In this document: in pieces, positions 24,615 through 33,643 of the stretch
How the letters are laid out: the number at the start of each line of letters is the position of its first letter
How positions within the stretch are numbered: position 1 is the stretch's first letter
NCBI RefSeq assembly: GCF_001422485.1
Contig: NZ_LMNF01000004.1
Span: 248,001 to 312,000 of the forward strand
Length of the DNA: 64,000 nucleotides
From: Agreia sp. Leaf283
GTDB lineage: Bacteria; Actinomycetota; Actinomycetes; Actinomycetales; Microbacteriaceae
Reading direction: 5' to 3'
The notes under the pieces: model-generated
The model's input: the letters and a program-made list of their open reading frames with translations, nothing else
What the model was told of the DNA's origin: nothing
The model's database searches: none
Translations under genes and position numbers: made by a program

Positions 24615-25058
24615 TCACGAGGCGGCGAGAAATCGTCCGCGTTCCTCGATGAGGCGCTGCATGTACCGGGCGAGCACGAGCTTCTCGACAGCCCGACCGA
24701 TGAGGCCGAACGGCGCGTCGAAGCGAATGCGATCGATCATCACCGAGCCGGATTCCGTCGCCTCGAAGCGGTGCTCGTGGTGAAAGATCGTGAAGGGTCC
24801 GCGAATCTGCTCGTCGACGAAGCGATGGGGCGGCTCGAACTCCGTGACCCGGCTCGTCAGGGTGAACGGCACCCCGAAGTGTCGGGCCTTCCAGGTGACG
24901 TTCTGGTGCAGTCCGATCAGTCCCTCGGTCACACCTGCGACGGCCTTCTCGCCAGCGTCGGCTTGCGACTGGGTGTGGGTGTCGATGTTCCTCGCGAGGT
25001 CGAACATCTGCTCGACCGATTTGCTCGAGGTCGTCACGCAGTCGAATTCGACGGTCAC
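24615..25058 (-). CDS. SRPBCC (START-like) ligand-binding protein
   Basis: A 147-residue protein of the polyketide-cyclase/dehydrase-like SRPBCC superfamily, a fold with a deep hydrophobic pocket. It begins VTVEFDCVTTSSKS (GTG start at 25058 overlapping the previous stop as GTGA), has VTWKARHFGVPFTLTSRVTEFEPPHRFVDE (read as strands, positions about 50-80) and ends in a long helix ARYMQRLIEERGRFLA. Cell-division-inhibitor-like SRPBCC relatives share these features. No catalytic residues are identifiable. Second gene of a pair with a glyoxalase-fold protein. Confidence 0.78.
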   Translation of the reverse strand: MTVEFDCVTTSSKSVEQMFDLARNIDTHTQSQADAGEKAVAGVTEGLIGLHQNVTWKARHFGVPFTLTSRVTEFEPPHRFVDEQIRGPFTIFHHEHRFEATESGSVMIDRIRFDAPFGLIGRAVEKLVLARYMQRLIEERGRFLAAS

Positions 25059-25420
25059 GCGGCGTTCTCGATGAGCTGCAGCTGCGTTCCGTCGACGTCG
25101 ATGAGGAACCCCGCCCGGTGTCCCCACGGTTGCAGTCGTACGGGATGCAGTCGCGGATGCCCCACGGATTTCTCCTCGACGCCGGACTGTGCGATCTGGC
25201 GGTACAGTTCGTCGACATCGTCGACGCGCACGCTGCACATGAACGAACTCTCTTCGGGCACGAGGTCGGCGAAGGGAAAGAACTCCAGCTGAAGCTCGCC
25301 GCGGCGCAGGCTGAGCCAGTCGTCGCCACGATAGCTCGGCTCGAATCCGAAGCCGCCGTAGAACGCGACCGTCGCGTCGAAGTCTCGAGACGGCAGATTG
25401 GGGATCGCGCGATCAGCCAT
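25055..25420 (-). CDS. VOC/glyoxalase-fold protein, bleomycin-resistance-like
   Basis: A 121-residue single-domain vicinal-oxygen-chelate protein. IPNLPSRDFDATVAFYGGFG at the start, DWLSLRRGELQLEFFPF in the middle and GHRAGFLIDVDGTQLQLIE at the end match the bleomycin-binding (Ble) group, which sequesters rather than degrades the drug. No good ribosome site is visible before the ATG. The SRPBCC gene is coupled downstream by a GTGA overlap. Resistance itself is inferred only from family resemblance. Confidence 0.82.
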   Translation of the reverse strand: MADRAIPNLPSRDFDATVAFYGGFGFEPSYRGDDWLSLRRGELQLEFFPFADLVPEESSFMCSVRVDDVDELYRQIAQSGVEEKSVGHPRLHPVRLQPWGHRAGFLIDVDGTQLQLIENAA

Positions 25421-25549
25421 ACAGCCAAAGTAGTACTCCGACCCCCACTGCGCCAGCAACAGCACGTCGCCTCGATTCGACTCTCGCAGCCCACTCGATA
25501 GGGTCGAAGGAAGGTGCGCAGATCGTGGCCTGTCTGGCGGGGGAGCTCG

Positions 25550-26233
25550 ATGACTCAGTGGCGGTGGCGTTACGCCCTCTGGTATCTGCTCGCGCTGCCA
25601 GCCATATGGCCGCTGGCCGCCTTCGCGAGCTGGGCGGCAGAGAACTTCTCCCACAGCGCCACTCCGCCCGATTTTCCGTTCGAGGTGGACCTTCTCCTGG
25701 GTGCACTCGTGGTCGTGCCCCTGGTGATGGGGCTGTACATCTCTGAAGTGCGAGCCGCTCGGCGCTTCGCAGCGATACGCGCACAGTTCCCTCGGGCCGT
25801 CGTGATGGAGTTCGGGGTCTCCAAAGAACTTCGCGCTTCGTTGCAGCAGGCGCTGGGTCGACGACTCGCCGGCCTCGTCGTCGCGTCCATGGTCGTGGTC
25901 ATCTCCGAAACGGCCATCGGCCTGCACCGCCGAGCCGACCCCACGAGGCCCGAGCTCGTTCTGCGCTGGGGCTCGATCGGACGGGTCGCCGTCGTGCGCA
26001 AACGACGCGCCCTCGCGCTCGTGGTCGAGATCCTCCGCCCGAACGACGCGACGGGCGAATCCCTGATCCTCGACCTGCCCATGCCGCTCCTCCACTCGCC
26101 GAGCCTGCGGGCCTACGAGAGCCAGCGGCCCGTTCTCGAATCGGCTCTCGACGGCGTCGAGTCGTGGCGCGAGCATCGCTTCGTGGCCGGCGAGTCCGGC
26201 GAGTCGAGCGAGGCCAGCGAGGCCACCCCGTGA
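25550..26233 (+). CDS. Membrane protein of unknown function
   Basis: A 227-residue protein with two N-terminal membrane helices (about residues 8-28 and 47-68), then a cytoplasmic basic region and possibly a third weaker helix (LAGLVVASMVVVISE around residue 106). The ATG at 25550 is chosen because GGGGAG lies 5-6 bases upstream. The next membrane protein starts at a GTG overlapping its stop. I do not recognise a family; the pair may form a complex. Confidence 0.65.
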   Translation: MTQWRWRYALWYLLALPAIWPLAAFASWAAENFSHSATPPDFPFEVDLLLGALVVVPLVMGLYISEVRAARRFAAIRAQFPRAVVMEFGVSKELRASLQQALGRRLAGLVVASMVVVISETAIGLHRRADPTRPELVLRWGSIGRVAVVRKRRALALVVEILRPNDATGESLILDLPMPLLHSPSLRAYESQRPVLESALDGVESWREHRFVAGESGESSEASEATP

Positions 26234-26823
26234 CCACCCTCCCGCCGTTCCCCCGCGCAGGCCGCAAGAAGCCCTTCCCTGTCTGGGGAATCTGGCTCAT
26301 CTTCGGCATCATGCTGCTGCCCGGCATCATCACCCTCTACGTTCTCGGCCTCGCCAAAGACACCGCGGCGAGCGGCGTCGACTTCCAACGCGACGCGGTG
26401 GGCCGCAGCGTCGTTCTCACCGGAACGCTCTCCGAGGTCGACACCACATCCGGCCTCCCCAAGACCACCGCCTACTACGAGGTCGCGGTTCCGGATGCCG
26501 ACGGCGGCCCCGACACGACCGTCACCTTCACCGGCGGCGAGCAGTGGGGCTTCCCGCCCTCGTCCGACTACCCGGCCGAGCAGTCGTTTCTGGTCGTGAC
26601 CGACGACCCGCCGCGGTCGGTGAAGCATGGCCCGGTAGGCAGCATCCAGCCCGTCACCGAGAAGACGGTGCAGGATGCCGAGAACGGCCTCTCGGTCGCG
26701 CGGGCCGCGTGGGTGGTCGGCATCGTCGTGTTCTGGATGCTGGCGCTGGGTCTGCCCGCGCTCGTCGTCACGCTCTCTGTGCGCAAGCGCCGCGGGCGCA
26801 GGGCCGCTGTGCCTCGGGTCTAG
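26230..26823 (+). CDS. Two-helix membrane protein with extracytoplasmic domain
   Basis: A 197-residue protein. The GTG start overlaps the upstream stop (GTGA). One membrane helix lies at about residues 18-40 (WGIWLIFGIMLLPGI), an outside-facing beta-rich domain of about 110 residues follows (VGRSVVLTGTLSEVDTTSG, TAYYEVAVPDADG), and a second helix at about 160-183 precedes a basic tail. The layout resembles DUF3592-like proteins, which pair two helices with such a domain. Function unknown; coupled to the preceding membrane protein. Confidence 0.65.
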   Translation: MTTLPPFPRAGRKKPFPVWGIWLIFGIMLLPGIITLYVLGLAKDTAASGVDFQRDAVGRSVVLTGTLSEVDTTSGLPKTTAYYEVAVPDADGGPDTTVTFTGGEQWGFPPSSDYPAEQSFLVVTDDPPRSVKHGPVGSIQPVTEKTVQDAENGLSVARAAWVVGIVVFWMLALGLPALVVTLSVRKRRGRRAAVPRV

Positions 26824-26851
26824 GCGTGCCAGTTCTGCGTAGGGTGCTTGC

Positions 26852-27373
26852 ATGACGTCTCCGCAGTCGCTCAGTGAAGCAGATCGTCGACTCGTGGCCG
26901 CCTGGGCGGCAGACTGCGCCGAGAGGGTGCTGCACCTCTTCGAGGCAGAGGCGCCTGATGACGACCGCGCATGGGATGCGATCGCCCGGGCCAGGGCGTT
27001 CGCCGACGGTCAGCTGGATGCCGCGGGCGAGATCCGTCGCCGTTTCGTCGCCAACCGCGCGGCTCAGGTGGTGAGCTCACCCGCGGCGAAGGCTGCCGCG
27101 TGGGCCGCCGGGCAGGCGTCGGGCGTCGCTCATATGGGGGCGCACGCATTGGGGGCGGCGGCCTACGCGGCGAAGGCCGCAGAGCTGGATGCGCCCGGCG
27201 TCGGCGGCTCGGCCGAGATCGCCTGGCAACTCGAGCGCCTCACCGAGCCGGCCCGCGAAGCCCTGAGGCTCCTGCCACCGCTCGGCACTGACTCCTCGGG
27301 ACCGCTCGGCGCGGGACTCTTGGCATCCGGAGCCCTCGGCGCGAACATCCGACTGCTTCAGGCTGGTCTTTGA
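26852..27373 (+). CDS. Putative immunity protein (Imm5-like)
   Basis: A 173-residue all-helical protein that matches the Imm5-like putative immunity family: LVAAWAADCAERVLHLFE, DDRAWDAIARARAFADG and GVAHMGAHALGAAAYAAKAA are its typical segments. Family members are predicted to neutralise polymorphic toxins. No toxin gene is adjacent, so it is an orphan copy or serves another role. The C-terminal third (RLLPPLGTDSSGPLGAGLL) is more variable. Confidence 0.72.
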   Translation: MTSPQSLSEADRRLVAAWAADCAERVLHLFEAEAPDDDRAWDAIARARAFADGQLDAAGEIRRRFVANRAAQVVSSPAAKAAAWAAGQASGVAHMGAHALGAAAYAAKAAELDAPGVGGSAEIAWQLERLTEPAREALRLLPPLGTDSSGPLGAGLLASGALGANIRLLQAGL

Positions 27374-27384
27374 CATCCGGCTTA

Positions 27385-27399
27385 GGCGCGGAACGCGCC
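27385..27399. terminator. Small GC-rich hairpin between convergent genes
   Basis: GGCGCG and CGCGCC pair perfectly around a GAA loop, between the ends of the immunity-like gene and the BLUF gene. It is short, but its placement in a 34-base convergent gap fits a shared terminator. Confidence 0.45.
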
Positions 27400-27407
27400 G
27401 ACCGGAG

Positions 27408-27860
27408 TCACATCGCGGGTGTGGGCCTGGCCTCGAACCAGTGCACGAGCTCGCGCACCGCGGCGGTCGTCGCGTTGACGTCGTTGGTCTCGTCGGAGAG
27501 GTCGTCGAACGCCTTGCGGTAGCCCGGAACCTGATCTTCGTCGGCGCTGCTCAGCTGCTGGAAGCTCATGGTCCAGTCGGGAAACTGGCGTCGATCGACG
27601 GATTCCTTGAGCAGAACACGCACGTTGCGGTGTCCCGAGTCTCCGGAGATCTTCGTCATGAGCTCTTCGATCTGATGCTGCGGGCCTTCGAGCACCTGCA
27701 GAAACCGGTCGTGACGCGAGAGCAGCATGCCGGTGACGCCGGCGCGGGCGTTGTTGTGTCGGCTGACCGTGAGCAGAGCGGCGAGGTCGGAATCGGTGAA
27801 GGCAGTGGTGGCGGTGCTGGAATAGACGACGGACAGCACCGGATGACGCGAGGGACTCAT
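27408..27860 (-). CDS. BLUF-domain blue-light photoreceptor
   Basis: A 150-residue stand-alone BLUF protein that binds FAD and senses blue light. All key residues are in register with AppA: Tyr13 (VVYSS), Asn37 (SRHNNARAGVTG), Gln55 (RFLQVLEG), and Trp96 and Met98 (FPDWTMSF), with the same spacing as Tyr21-Asn45-Gln63-Trp104-Met106. About 50 residues follow the core and no output domain is present, so it must act by protein contacts. TAACAT 7 bases before the ATG suggests a leaderless transcript. It lies just downstream of the fructan operon on the same strand. Confidence 0.92.
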   Translation of the reverse strand: MSPSRHPVLSVVYSSTATTAFTDSDLAALLTVSRHNNARAGVTGMLLSRHDRFLQVLEGPQHQIEELMTKISGDSGHRNVRVLLKESVDRRQFPDWTMSFQQLSSADEDQVPGYRKAFDDLSDETNDVNATTAAVRELVHWFEARPTPAM

Positions 27861-27933
27861 TAGACAGATGTTACCGAGCAGAAAACCACCCCTAGCGGGA
27901 GTTGACTTTTACTCGAACAGGCTCTCGCCCGCG

Positions 27934-29355
27934 TCACGGCAGCGGAGAGACGGCGATCGTGCCGCTTCCGGCGTCGGCCGAGACTGTGAGCAGATCCGCT
28001 TCGCCCACCGGGAAGACGAGGTCGGTGAAGGTGACGGCTCCGTCGTCGGCGAAGATCTCCACGATGCACTCGTCGACAATGACACTCATCGCCAGTCGAC
28101 CGTGACGGAGGGGCACCGTGGCCTGGTTCACCGAGGCGAAGTCGGGGTGAAGGTCGACGATTCCCGACCGCCGTCGATCGAGTGAGAGACGGCCGGTTCG
28201 AGCGTAGTAGGCGATGACCACCCCGCCTCGGGAGCCCGCCAGCACCTCGAGCCGCAGCGTCGAATCCGGTTCGGGCCGCCAATCGACGGCCAGAGCGTAG
28301 CGGCGGCCCGCGACCGTCGTCGACGGCATCGCCGCGACGATCGGCAGTTCGCGCACGCCCGCGCCGGCCCGCGGCGCCTCCAGGCGCGGCGGAAGTGTCT
28401 GGACCAGAGCGAATCCGTCGGGCGTGGTGACCAGCCCGAGTTCGCGAGGCGACGACATCACACCGCGCCACTCGCCCGTGGGTGTCTCGGCTGCGTATTG
28501 CCAGTTGCCCGCCCAGCCCAGGGCGATGCGGCGGTTCTGCGGCGCATCCGAGAAGGTGACGGCCGCGTAGAAGTCCCGGCCGTGATCGACCGGGCGCCAG
28601 GATCCGGCCGGATCCACCTCGAAGGTGTGGCCGTCGAACGAGCCCACGAGGTAGCTCATCGAGGAGTCGACGAGGTCGCCGACACGATTGGTGCTGAGGA
28701 GAAACACCCACCTGATCCGCTCCGAGTCTCCGTCGACGGGCAGGGGGAACAGGTCGGGGCACTCCCACACGACGCCGTCCGGTCCGAAGGGCCCGATCGT
28801 CGACTCGAAGGTCCAGTCGCGCAGGTCGTGCGAGCTGTAGACGACCACCTGGCGAAGGGTCGCCTCGACGGCGACCATGATCCACGTCTGCGCGCCAGAC
28901 GACGCCGTGAAGCTGAAGACCTTCGGATCGCGGAACTCCCGCGAACCACGATCGAGCACGGGGTTCGCGCCGTACTTCTCCCACTGATAGCCCCCGTCGA
29001 TGCTGTACGCGAGCGACTGGGCCTGGTGTCCGTCGGGCGAGACGCTGGTGTAGACGGCCACGAGCGGGGGAGACTCGAGCGAGCCGAAGCGAGAGCTGTT
29101 GCCATGATCGACGACCACTGAACCCGAGTAGATCTGCTCGCTCGGCGTGCACGCGATCGCCACGGGCAGTTCGCTCCAGTTCACGAGGTCGGGGCTGACG
29201 GCATGACCCCAGCTCATGTTTCCCCAGTCGGCGCCGAACGGGTTGTACTGGTAGAAGAGGTGGTAGACCCCCTGATGGTAGACGAGTCCGTTGGGGTCGT
29301 TCATCCAGTTGCGAGCGGGCGTGTAGTGACGGTGCGGCCGGTAGTCGGTGCTCAT
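27934..29355 (-). CDS. GH32 beta-fructosidase (fructan/sucrose hydrolase)
   Basis: A 473-residue family 32 glycoside hydrolase that releases fructose from sucrose or fructans. The nucleophile Asp20 is in WMNDPNG, the transition-state stabiliser Asp in EFRDPKVF and the acid/base Glu in WECPDLFPLP. The C-terminal beta-sandwich (IVDECIVEIFADDG) is present. No signal peptide is seen, so it acts on imported short fructosides in the cytoplasm. The ATG is 6 bases after the LacI gene; last gene of the operon. Confidence 0.93.
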   Translation of the reverse strand: MSTDYRPHRHYTPARNWMNDPNGLVYHQGVYHLFYQYNPFGADWGNMSWGHAVSPDLVNWSELPVAIACTPSEQIYSGSVVVDHGNSSRFGSLESPPLVAVYTSVSPDGHQAQSLAYSIDGGYQWEKYGANPVLDRGSREFRDPKVFSFTASSGAQTWIMVAVEATLRQVVVYSSHDLRDWTFESTIGPFGPDGVVWECPDLFPLPVDGDSERIRWVFLLSTNRVGDLVDSSMSYLVGSFDGHTFEVDPAGSWRPVDHGRDFYAAVTFSDAPQNRRIALGWAGNWQYAAETPTGEWRGVMSSPRELGLVTTPDGFALVQTLPPRLEAPRAGAGVRELPIVAAMPSTTVAGRRYALAVDWRPEPDSTLRLEVLAGSRGGVVIAYYARTGRLSLDRRRSGIVDLHPDFASVNQATVPLRHGRLAMSVIVDECIVEIFADDGAVTFTDLVFPVGEADLLTVSADAGSGTIAVSPLP

Positions 29356-29360
29356 GCGGC

Positions 29361-30392
29361 CTAGATCGACGAGCGGGGCACGGCCGGGCAGGAGATGAGC
29401 AGCGGCTCGCCATCCGGTGCGGCCTGCAGGCCGAGGAGGACTCGAACGCCTGCCGCGCCGATCTCGTAGTGCGGAAGAGCGACGGTCGACAGCGGTGGCC
29501 GCAGATGGGCAGCGATGACCTCCTGGTTGTCGAAGCCCACGACCGCGATGTCCTGCGGGATCGACAGGCCGAGCTCTCGCAGGCCGTCGTAGAGTCCCAT
29601 CGCGACGCGGTCGTTGTGGCAGAAGACGGCGCTCACGCCGAGCTCCCGGATGCGCTCCGCGGCAGCGTATCCGCCTTCCTGCTGCGGCTGGGCGCGGATG
29701 ACCAGGTCGGGATCGAACTCGACTCCCGCATCGTGAAGCGCCTGCCGGTACCCCTGCAGGCGGCCGGATTGCGCCGGTGACGGGGTCGTCGTGTTCACGA
29801 AGGCGATGCGGGTGTGGCCCGCGTCGAGCAGGAGCCGGGTGGCGGTTCTGCCGCCCTGTCGCTCGTCTGGAACGACGGCCGGCGCGGGAGTCTTCTCGTC
29901 GAAGCAGTCCACCAGCACGTACTCGGTCTCGTGCAGGGTTTTGGGCGCGACGACCGACCGGTGGTACCACGTGGAGTAGAGGATGCCGCGAACCTTGTGC
30001 TCGAGCATCATCGAGATGGCGGCCTCTTCGGCGGCGAGGTCGCCCTCGGTGTTGGCGACGAGCAGAACGTAGCCGTGCTTCCACGCTTCATCTTGGGCAC
30101 CATGGATGATCTGACCGGCGAAGGGGGTGGTCGCGATCGCATCGGCTACGAGCCCGATGAAGTTCGAGCTGCCGCTCGACAGGTTCTTCGCCAGGGCGTT
30201 CGGACGGTAACCCAGCTCTCGCACCGCCTCGAGAACGCGTTGCCGTGCCCCCGGACCGATCCGGGCGCCCTTCTTGTCGTTCACGACGTGGGACACCGTG
30301 GCGATCGAGACCCCGGCCGCGTCGGCCACCTGGCGCATGGTCACCGGCTGGCCGGATCGGTCTGCGCTCATCGGTTCATTCGTTTCGGACAC
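29361..30392 (-). CDS. LacI-family transcriptional regulator
   Basis: A 343-residue LacI/GalR regulator. The N-terminal HTH is VTMRQVADAAGVSIATVSHVVNDKKG with hinge helix PNALAKNLSSGSSNFIGLV, followed by the periplasmic-binding-protein-like core (VPDERQGGRTATRLLLDAGH, IAVVGFDNQEVIAAH). It lies inside the fructan operon between the permeases and the GH32 gene, so it probably represses the operon until a fructose-containing sugar binds. Two matching operators occur at 35097-35160 around the operon promoter. Confidence 0.92.
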   Translation of the reverse strand: MSETNEPMSADRSGQPVTMRQVADAAGVSIATVSHVVNDKKGARIGPGARQRVLEAVRELGYRPNALAKNLSSGSSNFIGLVADAIATTPFAGQIIHGAQDEAWKHGYVLLVANTEGDLAAEEAAISMMLEHKVRGILYSTWYHRSVVAPKTLHETEYVLVDCFDEKTPAPAVVPDERQGGRTATRLLLDAGHTRIAFVNTTTPSPAQSGRLQGYRQALHDAGVEFDPDLVIRAQPQQEGGYAAAERIRELGVSAVFCHNDRVAMGLYDGLRELGLSIPQDIAVVGFDNQEVIAAHLRPPLSTVALPHYEIGAAGVRVLLGLQAAPDGEPLLISCPAVPRSSI

Positions 30393-30399
30393 GTGACGA

Positions 30400-31296
30400 T
30401 CATCCCTTAGTGGCGCCGCTTGCGAGGCTGTAGGTCATGGCTTTGTTCAGCACCAGGAATACGAGCAGGAGGGGAGTGATGCTGACGCAGACGGCGGCGA
30501 AGGTCGCCGTCCAGTCGACCTTGCCCATGGCGCCGATGTAGTTCTGCAGTCCGAGGGGGATCGTCTTCAGGTCGTCGGTCAGCACGAAGGTGTTGGCGAA
30601 GATGAAGTCGTTCCAGATGAAGATGCTGTTGACCATCGCCACCGTCACCATCGTGTTCACCGAGAGGGGCAGCGTGATCTGCCCGAAGATGCGATACGGG
30701 CCCGCTCCATCCAGCGACGCGGCCTCGTAGATCTCGCCGGGGATGTACTCGTAGAACGACGAGAACAGGTAGATGGAGGTCGGCAGCGCGAAGCCCGCGA
30801 GCGGAATGATGATCGACTGGTAGGTGTCGAGCAGGTTGACCGCCGCGTAGTCGACGAAGAGCGGCACGAGCGCGACCTGCACGGGCACGATGATGCCGAT
30901 GAGAAAGAGGGCCCGCACGAGCTTGCTGAATCTAAAGCCCAGAACCTGGAGTGCGTAGGCGCCCATCATGCCGAGGAACACGATGACGACGATCGACCCG
31001 ACCGTGACGATGAACGAGTTGAGGATGTTCAGCCCGAGGTTGCCGGTGGCGAACGCCCGCGCGTAGTTGTCGAATGTGACCTCTGTCGGCAGGGCGAAGG
31101 GATTGCCTCCCGCGAAATCCTGCTCGGTGCGCACGCTGGTGATGAACAGCCACGCGAGCGGGTAGACCTGCACGATCACGATCAGCGCCACGATGACGCC
31201 GGTGATCGTGCGCCGGATGTCCATGGGTCGCCGTCTCGGGGTCGGCCGCCGGCCGGGTCGGGTGGTGTCGGTGGGGCGGGATGCCGTGAGCGTCAT
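30400..31296 (-). CDS. Carbohydrate ABC permease, MalG/CUT1 type
   Basis: A 298-residue inner-membrane permease with six predicted helices. The cytoplasmic EAA loop reads YEAASLDGAGPYRIFGQITL, which contacts the ATPase. The basic Pro-rich N-terminus precedes the first helix ITGVIVALIVIVQVYPLAW. It overlaps its partner permease by four bases and pairs with it to form the sugar channel. No ATPase gene is in the operon. Confidence 0.92.
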   Translation of the reverse strand: MTLTASRPTDTTRPGRRPTPRRRPMDIRRTITGVIVALIVIVQVYPLAWLFITSVRTEQDFAGGNPFALPTEVTFDNYARAFATGNLGLNILNSFIVTVGSIVVIVFLGMMGAYALQVLGFRFSKLVRALFLIGIIVPVQVALVPLFVDYAAVNLLDTYQSIIIPLAGFALPTSIYLFSSFYEYIPGEIYEAASLDGAGPYRIFGQITLPLSVNTMVTVAMVNSIFIWNDFIFANTFVLTDDLKTIPLGLQNYIGAMGKVDWTATFAAVCVSITPLLLVFLVLNKAMTYSLASGATKG

Positions 31297-32174
31297 GCGT
31301 CGGCCTTACGTCGGAGGAGAAGGAAGATGAGACCCACGGCCGCGAGACATTCGACCACCACGAACACCGAGATAGCGCTCGCGTAGCCGTAGTTCGTGCT
31401 CGTGAAGGCCGTCTTGTACATGTAGGTCGTCAGAAGCTCTGACGACTGCCCCGGCCCGCCGTTGGTGAGCAGGTAGGGGATGTCGAAGCCTCGCAGCGCG
31501 TTGGTCGTGGCAATGATGGTCGTCGTGATCCACACGGGCCGGATGTAGGGAAAGCGGATGCGCCAGAACGTCTGCCACCACGACGCACCATCGAGCTTGG
31601 CCGCCTCCTCGAGCTCCGTCGGCACCGCGAGGAGGGCGGCGTAGATGATGAGCATGTAGAGGCCGGTGAAGCGCCACCCCTCGGGCACCGAGACCGCGAC
31701 CAGCACCGTGCTCACGTCGGACAGCCAGGCCTGCTGCAGGTTTCCGAGCCCGACGAACTCGAGGACCTGGTTGATCAGACCCTCGGGATCGAGTGAGTAG
31801 ATGCGCTGGAACAGGAAGGCGATGGCCACCGTCGAGATCACCGCGGGCAGGATGTAGAGCGTCTTCACGACCTCGCGGCCGCGCCGCAGGAGGGTGAGGA
31901 GGCTCGCCACGATCAGCGCCCCGCCGAGCTGCAGAACCAGGCAGATGACCACGTAGCCGAGCGTGTTCCGGAACGCGATCCAGAAGACGGTGTCGCCCGT
32001 GAACATGCGCACGTAGTTGTCGAGACCGACGAACAGCATGGGGCTGATGCCGTCCCAGTCGAAGAAGCTCAGGAACAGCGACTGGAAGATCGGCAGCAGC
32101 ACCGCGATGCCGTACAGGGCGAGCGGCGGAAGCAGGAAGACCAGCACGGAGAGGCGTGATCGTTGGGGAAGCAT
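31293..32174 (-). CDS. Carbohydrate ABC permease, MalF/CUT1 type
   Basis: A 293-residue permease with about six helices. Key segments are PPLALYGIAVLLPIFQSLF at the N-terminus and the EAA loop LEEAAKLDGASWWQTFWRI. The ATG at 32174 is preferred over an in-frame codon 12 residues upstream because GGAAGGGG lies 6-7 bases before it. It is the second gene after the binding protein in the fructan operon and overlaps the MalG-type gene. Confidence 0.92.
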   Translation of the reverse strand: MLPQRSRLSVLVFLLPPLALYGIAVLLPIFQSLFLSFFDWDGISPMLFVGLDNYVRMFTGDTVFWIAFRNTLGYVVICLVLQLGGALIVASLLTLLRRGREVVKTLYILPAVISTVAIAFLFQRIYSLDPEGLINQVLEFVGLGNLQQAWLSDVSTVLVAVSVPEGWRFTGLYMLIIYAALLAVPTELEEAAKLDGASWWQTFWRIRFPYIRPVWITTTIIATTNALRGFDIPYLLTNGGPGQSSELLTTYMYKTAFTSTNYGYASAISVFVVVECLAAVGLIFLLLRRKADA

Positions 32175-32235
32175 TGCGTCCCCTTCCTGTGGGGCCCGAA
32201 GGCCCCACATCGGGCGTTGATGAGGTGGGTGTCGC

Positions 32236-33588
32236 TTACTTGAAGGCCTTGGGCCCGTTCTCGGCGATGACTCCGTCCATCGTGGTGATGAACTCGTCGG
32301 GGTCGACCTCGCCCTGCAGTAGCAGGGTCAGCTCTTGCTGCAGCCGAGTGTTCGACGTCGGGTCGAGCTGCGTGTCCCACGGCATGGCGGTCTGCTCGCC
32401 GACGTCGTTGGCCTGGTCGACGGCGCGCTGGTAGAGCGGGGTCGCGTTCGCAGGAATCGTGGTCTCCACGTTCGTGGTGGGAGACAGTGCGCCTGTCGCG
32501 GCATAGACCTCGGGGTAGCGCTTCAGGGCGAAGGAGAGGAAGTCCCTGACGAGCGGGTCGTAAGTCTTCGTGTTCACGGCCATGCCGATTCCGGATGGCG
32601 ACACGTACTCGTTCTCCGCCGTCACCGAATCCGCGGTGACGGGAAGGGTGAAGTAGTCGATGTCGTCGCGCACGGAGGGATCGAGCGCATCGGTGGCGAG
32701 GCTGTTCAGCTCCCAGGTTCCGATGTTGTAGACCGCAGCCTTGCCCGAGGTGAACGAGGCCTGCGCGTCGGAGTAGCCGGTCGACGAGAAGCCGTCCTGG
32801 AAGCATCCGGCCGACCCGAGGTCGCTGAGCCACTGCACGGCCTGCTCGCCGGTCGCGTCGCTGAGCTTCGCGTCGCCCTTCTTGAGCTGCTGCACGTAGT
32901 CGGGGCCCGCAGTGCGGAAGGGGTAGTAGGCCATGTACCGCTCGAGCGGCCACTGGTCCTGCCCGTCCAGCGCGATCGGCGTGATGCCGGCATCGCGCAG
33001 CTTGGTGCACATCGCCGGGATGTCGTCGAGGGTCTTCGGGATCTCGACGCCGGCCTGCTCGAAGAGCGCCTTGTTGTACCAGAAGAACTCGAGCTGGAAC
33101 TCGAACGGAACCATGTAGAGCGAGCCGTCGTCGAATCGCTGATAGTTCAGCGCCGCCGGACGGTAGTCGTCGTACACTCCCAGGTCTTTCAGGAGCGCGT
33201 CGGCGTCCATCATCTTGCCCTGCTTGGCGAGCTTCTGCGCGAACGGGGTGGCGTCCGTGTCGAAGAGCTCGGGTAGCTTGTTCGCCGCGGCCAGGGTCTC
33301 GTACTTCTGGATGTACGACGGCCGGTCGGGCGTGGTGATCAGGTTGAGGGCGAATCCGGGGTGGTCTGCCGCGTATTCGTCGGCGATCTGCTCCATGGCT
33401 GTGATGACCCCGCCGTCTGCGGGCCGTGACAGCAGCCACGAGATCTCCCGCGGCGTGATCTCGCCATCCGGATCGACGTTGGTGGGGTCGGTGTTGCCCG
33501 AGCCGCCGCCGGCCGAGCAGCCGCTGAGCAGCAGGCCGAACGCAGCCACGGTGGCTGCGATCGTGAGTCGTGTGCGTGTCGTTCTCAT
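32236..33588 (-). CDS. Sugar-binding lipoprotein of CUT1 ABC transporter
   Basis: A 450-residue extracellular solute-binding protein family 1 member. A signal peptide with lipobox LSGC near residue 24 anchors it to the outer face of the membrane. MVPFEFQLEFFWYNKALFEQAG and AQASFTSGKAAVYNIGTWE are characteristic segments. It is followed by two permeases and lies between two GH32 genes, so an oligofructoside or sucrose-like sugar is the expected ligand (inference). Confidence 0.92.
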   Translation of the reverse strand: MRTTRTRLTIAATVAAFGLLLSGCSAGGGSGNTDPTNVDPDGEITPREISWLLSRPADGGVITAMEQIADEYAADHPGFALNLITTPDRPSYIQKYETLAAANKLPELFDTDATPFAQKLAKQGKMMDADALLKDLGVYDDYRPAALNYQRFDDGSLYMVPFEFQLEFFWYNKALFEQAGVEIPKTLDDIPAMCTKLRDAGITPIALDGQDQWPLERYMAYYPFRTAGPDYVQQLKKGDAKLSDATGEQAVQWLSDLGSAGCFQDGFSSTGYSDAQASFTSGKAAVYNIGTWELNSLATDALDPSVRDDIDYFTLPVTADSVTAENEYVSPSGIGMAVNTKTYDPLVRDFLSFALKRYPEVYAATGALSPTTNVETTIPANATPLYQRAVDQANDVGEQTAMPWDTQLDPTSNTRLQQELTLLLQGEVDPDEFITTMDGVIAENGPKAFK

Positions 33589-33643
33589 GTGTTCTATCTC
33601 CGTTGATCGAAAGGGTGGATGTGTGCTGGGTGGTGATGAAGGG

